Assembly: GCA_004802705.1 (NCBI GenBank)
Contig: SGPL01000128.1
Span: 1 to 64,000, forward strand
Direction: 5' to 3'
DNA from: Bondarzewia mesenterica
Taxonomy: Eukaryota > Basidiomycota > Agaricomycetes > Russulales > Bondarzewiaceae
Length of the DNA stretch: 64,000 nucleotides
Shown here: piece after piece, positions 1-12,049 of the stretch
Layout of the letters: each line of letters opens with the position of its first letter
Numbering within the stretch: position 1 is the stretch's first letter
Position numbers and translations under genes: made by a program
The notes under the pieces: model-generated
What the model was told of the DNA's origin: nothing
The model's database searches: none
What the model saw: only the letters and a program-made list of their open reading frames with translations

Positions 1-79
1 ATAATATTGAGCAATATACAAAAAACTTTACAGCTGATCAACTGTTATAAAAGCAGTTTTTACTACACACAGCATTTGA

Positions 80-565
80 TGAAGTTTTTGCATTTATTAG
101 TTAAGTTAAAGCATTTTTTAATTAAAAATATCAAATCTGAACTCTTCTCATTAATAACTTTCTGATGACATATAATATGCATTGGGTTAATACATGAGAA
201 ATAACAGTAGCCATTAATAGCAAGCAGATGTAAAAAATGTACAAGTCAGTTTGAGCTCTATAAAGGAAGATATTGAGCTATAAATCATAAGATGGAATGG
301 TGTAGTAGTTAAAAGAGTAAGTAAGGTCTGTCAGAAAAATGGAATTTAAAGGGCCTTAAGTTTAAATCTGGCAGATGGCAAAAATGAAAAAAGGAAAAAA
401 GTCGGAATTAATTTTAATATTACATTAATATTAAAGCCATGCTTTATTGGCAATGGATTATCAAGTAATAACACATTGGTTATCAAGGGGGGATAATTAA
501 TAACAGAGATTTTAGAATTAGCTATTATGAATTATTATTACATGTTATTTACAGGTTGTATTTTC
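80..565 (+). repeat. Dispersed repeat copy 1 with tRNA-like Pol III module
   Basis: This stretch has a second, diverged copy at about 39918-40465, with the same order of blocks throughout, so it is a dispersed repeat. Inside it, an A-box-like GGTGTAGTAGTT (299-310) is followed about 50 bases later by a B-box-like AAGTTTAAATCTG (359-371), and then by an A-rich stretch. That spacing and wording resemble the internal RNA polymerase III promoter of a tRNA-derived SINE. Unlike a simple SINE, the shared sequence reaches about 200 bases upstream of the A box and about 170 bases beyond the A-rich part. It may be a composite element, or a SINE sitting in a larger repeat. Homology to the second copy is seen directly; the SINE reading is an inference. 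Confidence 0.55.
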
Positions 566-1010
566 CCTGATGATCCCTCAGCATCTTTTGGTATTAAGCA
601 AGGTATCACTATCTATGATTGCCAAAACTTAATGTCTCATGCTCCATAATCCCCCCTTGAATTGTGATAGAGAGAATGAGAGATGACATTATACAAGTGG
701 CCTAGTGTTGCAGCTAGTGTAGTTGCCACATTAGGCCATGAGTGAGCTTGCAAGCCCAACAAGCAGCTGATTGCACACCTGCCATGCTCATGGCAGTCAG
801 ACTCACTGTATGATCAATTGACAATAATAAAAATAAGTTGTAGCTTATTTGAGCCCTCATTGAGCTATAAATTCTGGCACTCACTGAGCAAGCACTGATT
901 GTGATACTGAATGATGATGCTAGCTCAAATATATAAAGACAAAGGCCATCATTGTCAGTCAGCTCATCATTCATTTATATTTCCCCCACTTCTATTAAAC
1001 TCCTTCAACT
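566..1010. other. Stretch with no recognised gene
   Basis: No coding remnant or repeat could be supported here. An 86-codon minus-strand open frame (714-974) has no recognisable motif and is probably chance. Confidence 0.4.
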
Positions 1011-2260
1011 ATGATGTCTGATAGTCAGAGCATTGAGAAGCCTATGGAGTAGATGCTGAGGCAGACTAAGCAATTTGCTAAGTACTTAAAGCAAGATCTG
1101 TGAGACAAGCTGTCTGGTCAGCAAGCATGAGGGTCAGTCTTGNCNAAGATAGTGATATCATCCTTGTCANTCTGACAGCTATTTGAGTATGATAATATTA
1201 CTAATGTTACCATCATTGTGTATGCCTCACTAAGTGAGTCAAATTGATATTGTTAGAAATATCAAGGCTGATGCTTTTCAGTCATAGTGAATTAGGATTT
1301 TCAGTGGTACACTAGCTGAGTTCACCCTAGAAAATGTGATCCTGNTAAGGGTNCCAAGGTAATGTTGNAAATAAGGTATCTATCACTAAATGAGAACCCT
1401 CTNCCACTTCATGAATTGCCAATGATGATTATAGGTTGACACAACATNATTGGCTTATGGTATTTACNAAGAATCCTTACTTTAAAAAGACAAGTGAGTG
1501 GTCACTGATAGAAATTAGNACTNATACTGAATNTATTAAAGGGGANCATTTGAGAGNTAATGGTGAAGCTTTCATGGATGCACTGGCCTATGGCTANAGG
1601 TAACTNGAGGTATAATTTAAANCTTTTCAATCTCACTGAGGAATACACTAGAATGGCTCCCAACATGATGAAAATGTCACTNAGATGGTTTGAATAAACC
1701 TATGATGTGAGTATTTAGTTATCACCATTAGCAAGTATGCTTAAAGAAATGGCAATCACTTGATCATTTATTAAAGCCATTAGTGAGCTTGANCAAGAAA
1801 CACTCCAAGCTGAGATGTCAGNAATAGGTTGCCAAATTTGTCAAATCATCTGCTCTCCTCAATGCTATCTTGAGCCTCANCAATCTTGAGCAATATTNAT
1901 GTGGGCTCTAATCAATCTATAAGNTTAGNGAGATTAGCTCACTTATTGNTAGCCTTCTGTCTTTACCAACATCTCAGTAATTGCATAAAAAATGACTCCT
2001 TTTTACTGTGATGGCNAAGCTATACATGAAGGGTATGATCTCNTCACTACTGTTGGGCTATATCAACATGCTACCATGNAGCTCCCTAGCATTGGNGTTC
2101 ATTTTAAATATAACTCTGAGATAGTGATAAGATTCTGTAGAAGAGTTTTTATACATTCAATCTTCAAGATGGATANAAAGAGNGTTTGTATCNCATTCTT
2201 TATATGAAATAACATCTATAAGTGGCTAGGAATCAAGGCAATGNAATGAATAAAAATAGT
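1011..2260 (+). pseudogene. Unrecognised degraded coding remnant
   Basis: The plus strand carries broken but coding-like reading frames from about 1011 (beginning MMSDSQSIEKP) through about 2207. The last piece (1992-2207) is a 71-codon open frame starting MTPFYCDG. Stops interrupt the frames at positions that fit Gln, Arg or Trp codons changed by transitions, and several isolated Ns obscure residues. It lies just upstream of, and in the same orientation as, a KDZ transposase remnant. It could be an upstream exon or ORF of that element, or an older gag-like ORF. No family motif was recognised, so no function is given. Confidence 0.3.
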
Positions 2261-2639
2261 CAAATTTAACATTCTTATNACCANNAGTNGTTTGTTGATA
2301 CTGATGTCAATGCTGATGCTGATATTAATTNATGCTNATTACTTGTAGATTATCATTAAAATCACTGTTCTTTTACTTGCATATTATATGTCAATAAAAT
2401 TATATAATGATGTATATAAAATTCTGCTAATTCACTGTCTTTTTTTTCANTCTACTATACTATGAGATCTGGCAGGAGAAAATGCATTNAGCCCTTTATT
2501 TAGTTTATTATCTATTANGAGAAGCAGACCAGTCAAGGCATTAAGATTGTAAGGATTTTAGTTAATAAAAGTGCAGGGCCTTTTTTGCNAATAAAGACTC
2601 CATCAACTCTTGTCCCTCTCTCTGACTATAACCTTGATA

Positions 2640-3670
2640 ACAATATAGATGTCATGTCAAAAGTCATCCNAGTCCCTCANAAAAGCAAAGAAAAGGTATN
2701 TTACTAGGCNAAAAACTATTGGCAAGAAATGGACTGACTGAGTTATAAAGTCAAAATGACTACATGTGAGGCTGGCCCAAGAATTAAAGAATACATGGAC
2801 CACTTGTTGTCCATAAAATGCCCTCAGGAGGACAAGCAATGTGGCCTTTGCTACATGGTCAAAAGGACCTGGCAATGCCTTAACTGCTTTGGCTAACTAA
2901 TTTTATACACTGAATGCTGCAAGATGAGTCATGGCTAAATGCTGTTCCATCAAATAGAGCAGTANATGGGATCCTATTTTTCATTGACATAGCTTTAGNA
3001 AGCAGGTGTTAGACTTCATCTCAGTTATGGCAGAGATTCTTGTCNCTTCTATGAGACTCAACTAGCAGTGCAAAAAGAGTGGCCAGAAGTCATTATTAGC
3101 ATGAAGAGTGAATAGAAAACTAATGAAGATGAGGTTTTCTCCATACTAAATGATGGTCAAAACTGAGCTCCAAAGATTGACAGCTATGGCTTATTNATTA
3201 TCACTATAGTGGACTATTCTAGTATTCATCAAACTGGTGTTCANCAATGTCAATGTCAGAGCTCACTCATAGCTGACATTCAGCTGCTGGACATGAGATT
3301 GTATNCAGTAAGCTTCAAAGATCTCTAAATAGTGTTNACCTTCTAAGTGCTNGATGAATTTCTGATGAACAACCTAGAGTGTAAGACCATGATGATGAGC
3401 TTCTATAGTAAGCTTCGATAAGTGATCACCAGTGCATTTTCTCATACTATTGTGATGGATGTTTGGTGACCGATAGATATTATGGTATTCTGCTGACCAT
3501 GTATCATCATCCAAAACTGATATTAAGAACTACTGAGAGTGTCTGNGCAATAGTGACATTTAAAGTTTATAAAGTGGCATGAGTTTAGTCATCGGCTNGT
3601 GACTACATCAGGTCTAGGGGAATTGTAGCAACTATGAACTCTCCTCTGCTCTTCTATAAATGCCTGCCTC
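2640..3670 (+). pseudogene. KDZ transposase remnant (CxC2-like N-terminal region)
   Basis: KDZ (Kyakuja-Dileera-Zisupton) elements are DNA transposons common in mushroom-forming fungi. Their transposase starts with a cysteine-rich CxC2-type zinc module. Here one frame from about 2758 reads CGLC, then WQCLNCFG, then TECCKMSH, then FHQIEQ and MGSYFS: the paired cysteines, histidines and aromatic residues of that module in the right order. Further on, frames read TIVDYSSIHQTGV, DIQLLDMRL, FLMNNLECKT and SFYSKLR (about 3190-3420), then KFIKWHEFSH and TSGLGEL (about 3570-3625), matching the usual order of this family. Stops (CGG or CGA to TGA-like, TGG to TAG) and isolated Ns break it. The catalytic core downstream was not found, so the gene is truncated or too decayed. 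Terminal inverted repeats were not identified. Family assignment is fairly sure; exact ends are not. Confidence 0.75.
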
Positions 3671-5370
3671 TTTGCGTTACNTTAGCTTTCTAGTCTACAT
3701 CTATGAGAGCTTCTAGATAATTATGACACAATATCTNCACTATCATCAATATATATCCTCATTAAGGTAGACAGCCAATATTTTGTCCTTTTTTCTCTCC
3801 ATTCAAAGTCAATGCATGCACGTGTTCTGTCTCTTGTCATCTGCACCTTNAATGATCTCTACTCAGATCTAAAACATATATAAACTTACAAAACAATTTT
3901 TTTTTAGAATGCAGAGGGGATGCAGGATGCATTATCCCACTTCNTGCTTGAGCAGCTNGCTTCAAGTTAGTTGGAGAAGACTCACCTTATCNTTTGTGAT
4001 NTTTATTTTCACCAATAATAGCTACTCTCAAGCTTAAACATTGCTCANATATCTCATCTCTGANGTTCAGCTGCTAGAAGCTTANTCCTTTTTTGGTTTC
4101 ACTCTGATGCAANATGGCATCTATCTCAAAATCACTTTTGCTTTCCTTCAAAACCTCTTCATTGATGCTGTCATCAAAGACATCATATAGGNCTGAGCAA
4201 GTCATTTCTCATTGTATGCCCTACACAAATGCTAGCTAGTAGTCTCCACCTCTATAGAATCTAGCATAATCACTATCTAGCTCCTCATGTTCTTNATCTT
4301 TAGAATTCTTTTTTTTTAGCTCATTATTNCCCATCTTGATTTAAGATGCCATTAGTGAAGCAGGAGGGCCCTCTAGGCTATATGGCACATTTGNCATTTT
4401 TAGACCTCATTTTACACTTTAAGTNTAGTTGCTTGCTTCTTTGCAAGCTGAGAGTCATGCCAGATACAAAGCTTATAGTTCTTGCAGTCTCTAAAGCCAT
4501 GNAGATTGAAATGTGCTCCATGTATAGTAAGCCTCTCCCACCTAATTTTAATTTTATGACTCATCTCCCTTGAAGAGAACCATGGCATGCTAGGTCAGTC
4601 TTTCACCTCTAATCATCTCTGCCACTTCCTTTCNATCATCTATGANATTATGCTTTACAACTTTAAGTGCAAATGCCTGGTTAGACTACCTGATAACAAC
4701 TCTTTCCCTATCCTCAATGAACACTTTTTTTTTTATGCCACTCTTTCTTATGCTNAACTATGCATCTGTTTTGANACTCTCTCAGCTTTGTGAGCACTCT
4801 TCTCTTTTCATGCTTTTTAGAGCTGATTTAGCAATACAGTTGAACAGATGAAGAATTGTAACTCGAAGATGTTTGCCTTTTTTTTTTTATTCAAAAAATT
4901 CCCTCTCTCTACCTTTAATTCTTTTTCTCCTCATTACACNAATTTTTTTTATATNTTATATTTTTCTCAGATGAAAAATGTTTCCTTTTATCTTTTGTTA
5001 TACTACAATNAATAAAATAAATATCGTGATGGCTGCATGGCAGGNGGCATTNAGTTTTCATTTTGAGTCAGAGGCCTAGAATTGCATACTTAAAATTAAA
5101 ATATCANAACTATAATCTCAGAACTGTGAATGACCTANATGATTAAATNATATCAAAAATGCAATATTTGTCCTTGTATAACATTTACTCTCTTATTTTC
5201 TTATTTTCTCCACCCTATTGAAAATGAATCCTCATACAAAGCTAATGAATTATATTCCTCAACATCTTGCTGTGTTCATGTAGCCTTTCCCCTCTGAGGA
5301 TTCTAGGCATGGGCATTTTGGCCAAGGGGGATCATNATGCTCTNTTCACTTTACTATGCCTCTNCATGCT
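3671..5370 (+). other. Possible decayed continuation of the KDZ region
   Basis: Short plus-strand coding-like pieces occur at about 3920-4210, 4346-4573 and 4587-4851. One near 4060-4170 (VQLLEA followed by KITFAFLQNLF) faintly resembles the KDZ stretch after the cysteine module, which could mean a second fragment. The pieces do not join into one frame and no catalytic motif is visible. T-runs of 8-10 bases and scattered Ns further obscure it. The remainder, about 4860-5370, shows nothing recognisable. Confidence 0.2.
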
Positions 5371-5379
5371 TCCCCCATT

Positions 5380-5932
5380 CAAGATCATCTAGANACAGAC
5401 TACCACTTAAAATTTATCAAANATGCTGAAGAAGCATTTGGTTATNGTGCCTGATGCTCTTCAATCATCTGCTAAATCACTGACTTTTGTGATTTATCAG
5501 CCAATAAGAAGGGTTTTAACATTAGTGCCACNATAATGGTCAAAAGTTATTTAAAGGATGATGAGTCCTATGAGGATGTCAGGCATGAGATGGCCTACNA
5601 AGTGGTTGATAAGGCCCTTACTTTAAAATAAATGCACACTTCTCTAACTCTGCACCTGTTGTNNATAAACTTAGCACAGGCCTATAATGATGCTTCGCTC
5701 GATGCTACCTATCATGCTATTGAATGATTTGAAGATCACCTTTCTTTGATCAGTGAGGCCATCACTGGAGCTTTGAGCATTAAAAAACAAGGGGAAATCT
5801 ATGTACATTATTTATCCTTTTCCTTCAGTGCATTCTTAATGCATATAATCACCTCTTTGCCCTTCATCGACTTCTGCAACTTATTCAGAGATAATTATCT
5901 GATCTTCTGTGCACTCAATATTCTTTGAAAGG
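5380..5932 (+). pseudogene. Unrecognised degraded coding remnant
   Basis: A plus-strand frame reads through most of this segment with only a few transition-type stops. It includes MVKSYLKDDESYEDVRHEM, LAQAYNDASLDATYHAIE and an ending around LISEAITGALSIKKQGEIYV (open frame 5746-5928). The composition (acidic and hydrophilic, with regular hydrophobic spacing) looks like real protein rather than chance. I do not recognise the family. It could be host-derived or part of a transposable element. Confidence 0.35.
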
Positions 5933-8192
5933 CATAATCCCTACCACTGATCTACTAGCCATGCTCCTTATTCTCTTTTTGTTCTCTTCTATTTCTCTTC
6001 TGTTGAGCCTCCACTTTATTACTACAGGCTTAAAGAAAAAACNAAAACTATTNCATCTNACACACAGGTAAAACTGAAGACATTGAATGTTCAAATTGAT
6101 ATGGCCAGTATAGGACTCAGCATGCCCAGTGAAATGCCCTTCTATCCTTTTGATATCNCTAATATTACTCAAATATGTGCTAGTCTCATAGCTAAATGAT
6201 ANCTCTCATNGCCTTTTAAACTGAAGTAGTTCCCTTTTTAAAAAAAAATTCGATTCCTNCCTCATAAATAGAGCCAGCTCTGTCTCCTTCTCAATNAGCT
6301 TAAGATGGATCAGATGTTNTTTTNATAACTCAGGATGATAAGATTATTGCTACAATGAACTTTAAACAGCTTNACTATCTCATCGCCAAAATATCTAACT
6401 TGATCAAAAATGTACATATTGATTCACAGCATCCTTCCATTATATTCTTGTTTATACTTGCTTCCTCTATTATNGAAGGGCTAGATACATGCATGTTATC
6501 TGACTCATCCTCCAAAGAGATGGTGTNTATTTCTCTTGTTTTTGTTGTCCTCCGTGAAGTTCACAATATATTTGCACTAGATCTTTANNAGTGACATGAG
6601 CATTAATGCAAAATCTGAAATTGCATCTGGTCCATCCTAAAGAGTAGAAAAAAATGACTGACATGAAACATGAACTAAAATAGCAATAGCAAGTGGCCAA
6701 GAACTGAGTGAACCCTCCAACATCTTCATTTTCTAGTCGAGGCAGAGCATCTTTCTCAATGGACTTACTGTGCACAGTCATAGTTTGAGTACTGTACGTG
6801 CTGATGCTCCATTTATTTCAAATCATCTGATGCCTCACTAGTTTATTCACTCATCTTAATGTCACATGCACTGACATTGTTAACTTGTCTATATTTTTGC
6901 ATTCTACATCTTGAATTATTTTTTGTTATTTGTTTTAATGAGCAAAAAATTAGCTCCTGAGTTGAGAACTAGACTATACAGATACTCTACAAGAATGTTC
7001 TTCTCACTGTATGGACTCACATTTTTTTGCTATTCTATGTTTACCTTAGTTCTCAGAACAAAAAAAAATAACTTTATGTGTATTTTTAAAAATCTACTTT
7101 TTTAAATGTGATTCATTTTTGCCAGTGCTACCTAATTAATCATCATTTATGCAAGAAACANAGCCTCNATTCACTACTGTGCTACAACAGACACCTTGGT
7201 TTACAAAGTGCAGTTGAGCTAAAATNAAGGCAGTGAGCATCTACTANATCTATCTGATGACTTAATGCTNGCTAAACTCAAATGACGATACTTACTTGAT
7301 CTATCTTTAACCAGTCTGATCTGCCATCATTGTACATGTNATTTTCTTATTATCAATCAGGTTGACATTCACCTAAAACCTCAGGCCTTCTCAGTCAGTA
7401 TTGATAATATAATAGTTTAGTTTTATCTGCATGACAGTATTAAAGCTTACTAAATAAATAGGGCAATTTACTATCCACTTAACACATCTTGATGGACTCC
7501 TCTTCACAANGCTTTAGATATNAACCTTGAGGACTTCTGTGTGCAAATGGTATTATNTAAGCTAAAGTTGAAGGCCATGTCTGACTGCACTAAAATGCTA
7601 CATTAAAGACATACAGGAGATAATTAACCATACACCTTTTAAGAATGCCAAAGAGNTGTTTTACCATCAAATGTCATGTATACATAGCATTAGATAGATC
7701 AAATAGGCATCGAGTTATCATGTTAGAAGGGATAGATATATTCATGTCACTTAGTTGTTATTCTGAAGTTCACTTATCACGTGAATATTACCTTGCTTCC
7801 AATTGGCTTCTTTATTTNTGCTATTCTCCTTTCTTGCCCANAATGCTTGCCCACACCCCCTACTCTCCAAATTAAAGTGAGTTTCTTTTTGAAATCTATT
7901 GCTGACCTCTTTTTTTTTTCAATTTTTAGTACCTAATGTGCTATTCTCTCTATGCCNTATTTATAGGATGTATAATAGTCATGCTGTTCTCTATATGCCT
8001 TATTTATAGGATATACAGCAGTTGCATACANATCTCTNTACTTGGTTTAATTTTACATTATTTTTATCATTTTGAATACTGATCCCCTTATCCCTTGTGC
8101 CTGATTTAGTTCATTTTTGTTTTTATTTTTGATAGNATTATACCTCTTCTCATTCACTTTAATATTNTTAGTGCATCCTTTTTTTTACATCT
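5933..8192. other. No supported gene; one short tandem duplication
   Basis: Several 60-100 codon frames occur on both strands (for example 6355-6594 plus, 6470-6781 minus) without motifs, and none can be supported. Around 7945-8030 a roughly 50-base block ending in TGCC-TATTTATAGGAT is present twice in direct orientation with transition-type differences. Confidence 0.35.
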
Positions 8193-10100
8193 TTAATGNA
8201 AGCTTCCCTTCATCNATGAGTCTCNTTTCCATGCAATCTTAATATTCTCACTTACTTGTGACATATAAACATGGTNGACTACCCCNACATCATTCTCATA
8301 TAAAAAGGAGATTTTTGCTTNGCCTTTAATGTAAAAACCTTTCCCTCTGTCCCTCCTAAAGGTCCNCTTGATATAAATGCCTTGCACCCATAANNCATAC
8401 AAGAGCTCCTTTAGTTCATGAATGCCCACTCTTATTTTGCCTTTATTTTCATTTTCCTCAAATTTGAAGGGCTTATTNTTTCCCACCTCTCAATCTACTA
8501 TCACACTATTCTCATCTAACAAAATGTAGAAGNGAGATACTTTCTCTCACNATCTCTAGCTGCAAAGTAGTCTAGCCTGAAGAGAGAACTCTTANATGCT
8601 ATAAATCTCCTTTGNGATGAGTTATGCTACAACTTACTATTTGAGTTAAATATCTCCCACACCTGATTGCCTTCCTAGTGTGACTACAAGTTAGCCCANA
8701 AGATTGAATAATAGGCAAGACATCTGANCATAAAGTTATACAATGCCTTTATTCTATTGATCATTGTGATATCATATGTTATTGCTGAGTTCAAAGCCCC
8801 TAAAGGAGATGGGCTCTTCAGTGGCAACNCTCTCTAGGTTTAGTACTTAGCCACCAAGAATGATATTCATCCCCATTGAGTGGAAGAACTTTGCTAATCC
8901 TAAGTCAAATGCTTCATGACACCGTGTGCAGGCATCTTTATCTCTTCAGACTACAACTGAATTAATAAACTCTCCATCTTTTTCATGTNNAAAATTATGG
9001 TGTCNGTGCCCTGAGTTTTAAACTATCCCTTTTATGCCCCAAATANCTTCTTCAGTCATCGTATTCTGATAAATGAGGAAATNATGAATGTGAAAGGGNT
9101 TAATNGAAGTCTCTAACATGTACAAGCATCTATATATNGCCCTGNATCACATCTGACATTTNCTCCTACACTAAAGCCCATCTCTCTTTATATTATAAAG
9201 GAGGGCAATAACTAAGTTGAAGAGGAGACTTTCTATATCTTCTTNCAGAGGCATGAGATTTAGAACACCCAATGCTTGCAATATAAATCTGACAAGCAAT
9301 ANTCAGTGAGGGTCCAGTGGGCCAATATGATAAAGAAAACTGAGATGTAGCTGAACTACTACATTTATATATTCAAATGGATTTTAGAATAGGGATTNCT
9401 CATGTAATTGAGATGGCCAAATAATAACTAGGATGACCTCTGTGAGAAATACCTACTCTCATAGTGTTATTTTGATCTCATAATAGATGAGTGAGACTTT
9501 GCATTTGAGTTTAATCCTACTTTAGAAAAATCTCAAGTGAAAGAGGCATATTNAAAGATGAACAGCCTTGTGGACTAGTCCCAAACTGCTCTTACTTTCA
9601 TCCATACTTGTGAATTAGTCCAAGAGATCAATTGCTTTGAGGACCTCATTGCTGTCCTGAGCTAAAATTTAGAAGATGTAGACTATATGCTCATAGACCT
9701 CATCAACTTCTCTACCATATTCATATTTTAGTATAGTTTTGCATGGGCTGAGATAAGGTACAGTTTAATAGGCATCTGTGGCATTGAAATCCCAAAGATG
9801 ATCTAGAGTAACCTTTGAAAGGTGCTCAGGAATGCCTAGAGCCCATGCTTTTGCTACCTTGAAGACCTCATCACTGACTTTCACTATCTCTTCACCACCT
9901 CTATCACTTATACTATGCTTCACATCCTAGAAGCCCTGTGAGGTCTTGGAAACTTGTTGAAGCACCCCATTAATTTCAGCTCCCTTATTGTGAATGCACA
10001 CTAGCTGCATAATATCATCTTATACACCATTGAGTTGAATGCTTCTAGGGCACACTTTAATAAAGGCAATCACTCATGAGTGTTGATGCTGTGTGATCTT
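8193..10100 (-). pseudogene. Long unrecognised minus-strand coding remnant
   Basis: The minus strand carries coding-like sequence for about 1.9 kb. The best part (about 9550-10090) reads in a single frame for more than 150 codons, interrupted only by TAG/TAA stops of the C-to-T kind. It contains DIMQLVCIHNKGAEING, VLQQVSKTSQGF, ISDRGGEEIVKVSDEVF and WALGIPEHLSKVTLDHLWDF. Further on (about 9180-9420) come INVVVQLHLSFLYHIGPLD and LVRFILQALGVLNLMPL. The end is an open frame at 8193-8486 that includes FRRDRGKGFYIKG and NHVYMSQVSENIKIAW-like wording. Together these suggest a protein of at least 500 residues, possibly with introns. I recognise no family or catalytic motif. It could be a host gene caught in the repeat block or a transposon ORF. 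Confidence 0.45.
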
Positions 10101-10289
10101 ACAGTAGACTTTTAGTACATGTAAGTTTATCCCAATGCCTCCATCCCTATTATCATATGTGGCCTTTTTGATTTTAGTGTGTTGATCAATACATGTGTAC
10201 ATAATCCCCCCTAGTCTACCACACTAACCTTAACATTAGACTTAGTTGGCACCTGCAGAGATATAAATTCAATATAATAGACTATGCTA

Positions 10290-10750
10290 CATATGAGACT
10301 CATCGAAAGTATTTTTTGAGGGGGTGGTACAGGCATTTTACACTTTTGTATAAAGGGATCATGTAGAGGATTGTTGTGCAAGTGCTTGAGCTCGATGTTA
10401 TACTTTTGGGGCTATCAGAGTGTATCTTTCAGACTAGAGATACTGTGATCTTAGGCTTTGTACATGCACTATTATAGGATGATGCCCTCTTTGAGGATGA
10501 GCTCAACCTTATTTATAGCATCTATAAGGTTGATACAAGTTCATCATCTTCTTTCTCCTCTTAGCAGATGCCCTGACCTTATATATTCTTCTAATGTGTA
10601 AGAATCAGGTCTCACACTCATGTTAATGGTGGAAGCATTTGACCTAGCAGGGTTCAGATTTTAACCTAGGTTACTAGTCATAAAGCTTCGAGTTCTAATT
10701 TAAGAGCCACATCGATATACTTATAAAAGGAAAACTCAAAATCAAGAATA
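10290..10750 (+). pseudogene. Short unrecognised coding remnant with serine run
   Basis: On the plus strand a frame reads LGFVHALL, a stop, DDALFEDELNLIYSIYKVD and then a serine-rich run (about 10450-10560), followed by further broken coding-like sequence to about 10740. It faces the minus-strand remnant, which ends just before it. There is no recognised family, and the serine run suggests a disordered linker. Confidence 0.25.
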
Positions 10751-12049
10751 CCAGTGAATAAGCAAATGCTCTCAGGTGCTTCAAGAGGCACATGGCATCC
10801 ATTGTCAGTGCTAATCGGGACTTTGCAGAGTTGTACATGCATGAGGAGAGGTTCTCATGAAACATTTCTTCAATTTTTTTTTTCTAGGCTTATTTTTGCT
10901 CATCACATAATTTTTTTTTCAAAGATATTTTTACCCCTTTCTAAATCTCCTGTGCCTCACTGCCCCTTCTCCCATGCAAACTTTCAAAGTTATTTTTTTG
11001 TATATTTAAGCTCATGCACAGTATGAATATATACAAGTTTAGTATGTACAAATCGAAAGAAAATTTATAAGACCTTTATTACATAAGGTAAAATGGTCAT
11101 TCAGAACTAGAATTGCTGGCACAGAACCAAAACTGTTGGCACAGAATTGCAACATTGATGCAGGTCTAGTACTATCTTTTTGAATTTTCTCTACATTAGT
11201 CTGTTGCCTGCATTTGATACTCTCAACTATTGATCTGAATCTAGTTATGTGACTTAGTTAGCATGCATTTAAACTCTATAACATGACCTTCTTACTTCAA
11301 CTGCCAATCACTCTCACTCATTCACTATCTTGTTTGATAGGGTAGTTTTATTTCTCACAACTTAAAATCAAACTGTGTTTAATTTAAGCAAATGCCTTCT
11401 CTCAAGATATATTAAGTCATTGACATTAATACAGCACACCACTCCTGAACCTCTAGTAGCGACAGAGCACAAGAAGATGTCATTATTTTTACCATCACCT
11501 AATGTTGCACCTTCCTTGAGCATCTAGCAATTATATGTTATGCATCACTGGCCTTATCTGCCCTCTTTAAGTCACTCATTAGCATGGGCCCTGATCTCAC
11601 ACTGAAGGATAGAGATAATGATGTCATAATAGTGAAAATAAAATAATGCATCATCGTCAGAGATTCAGTGTTTGAAAAATTAGCATACATGAGCAGTTTT
11701 AGTTCTAATTTAATAGTTTTAGTTCAATATAAATCTGAGTGGGTCTAATTTTAAACAATTCAGTGAGGCACCTAGCTATATTAGGTCTCTTCTTGAAATG
11801 ATCAGATTGAAATCATGATCCTCTGATCCAAATTTATTTAAAAGTTGCCATAATATTATTTTATGCTGTTTTGTGTCTTCATTGCTGAAGAATGCACTTT
11901 TATGAGCTCGAACGTGGATATGATTTTAAGCCATAAAAATTGCTGTCCATTTTTTGAGCATTTTTTTTTTCTTTTTATCACCAACAAGGGTGGAGTAACA
12001 AACTACAATATCTTTAAAAAAAAGGACATGAATGGAGTGACAGCCTTGA
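10751..12049. other. No recognised gene
   Basis: AT-rich sequence with T-runs. The open frames of 60-90 codons here (10754-11026, 11863-12066) have no motif and are probably chance. No repeat was found. Confidence 0.35.

Noticed and set aside
299..371. Functional tRNA gene
   Set aside because: Only A- and B-box-like words fit; the arms needed for a tRNA cloverleaf could not be paired, so it is treated as a SINE-like module.
714..974. 86-codon minus-strand open frame
   Set aside because: No motif or homologous wording, and it lies in sequence without other coding signs.
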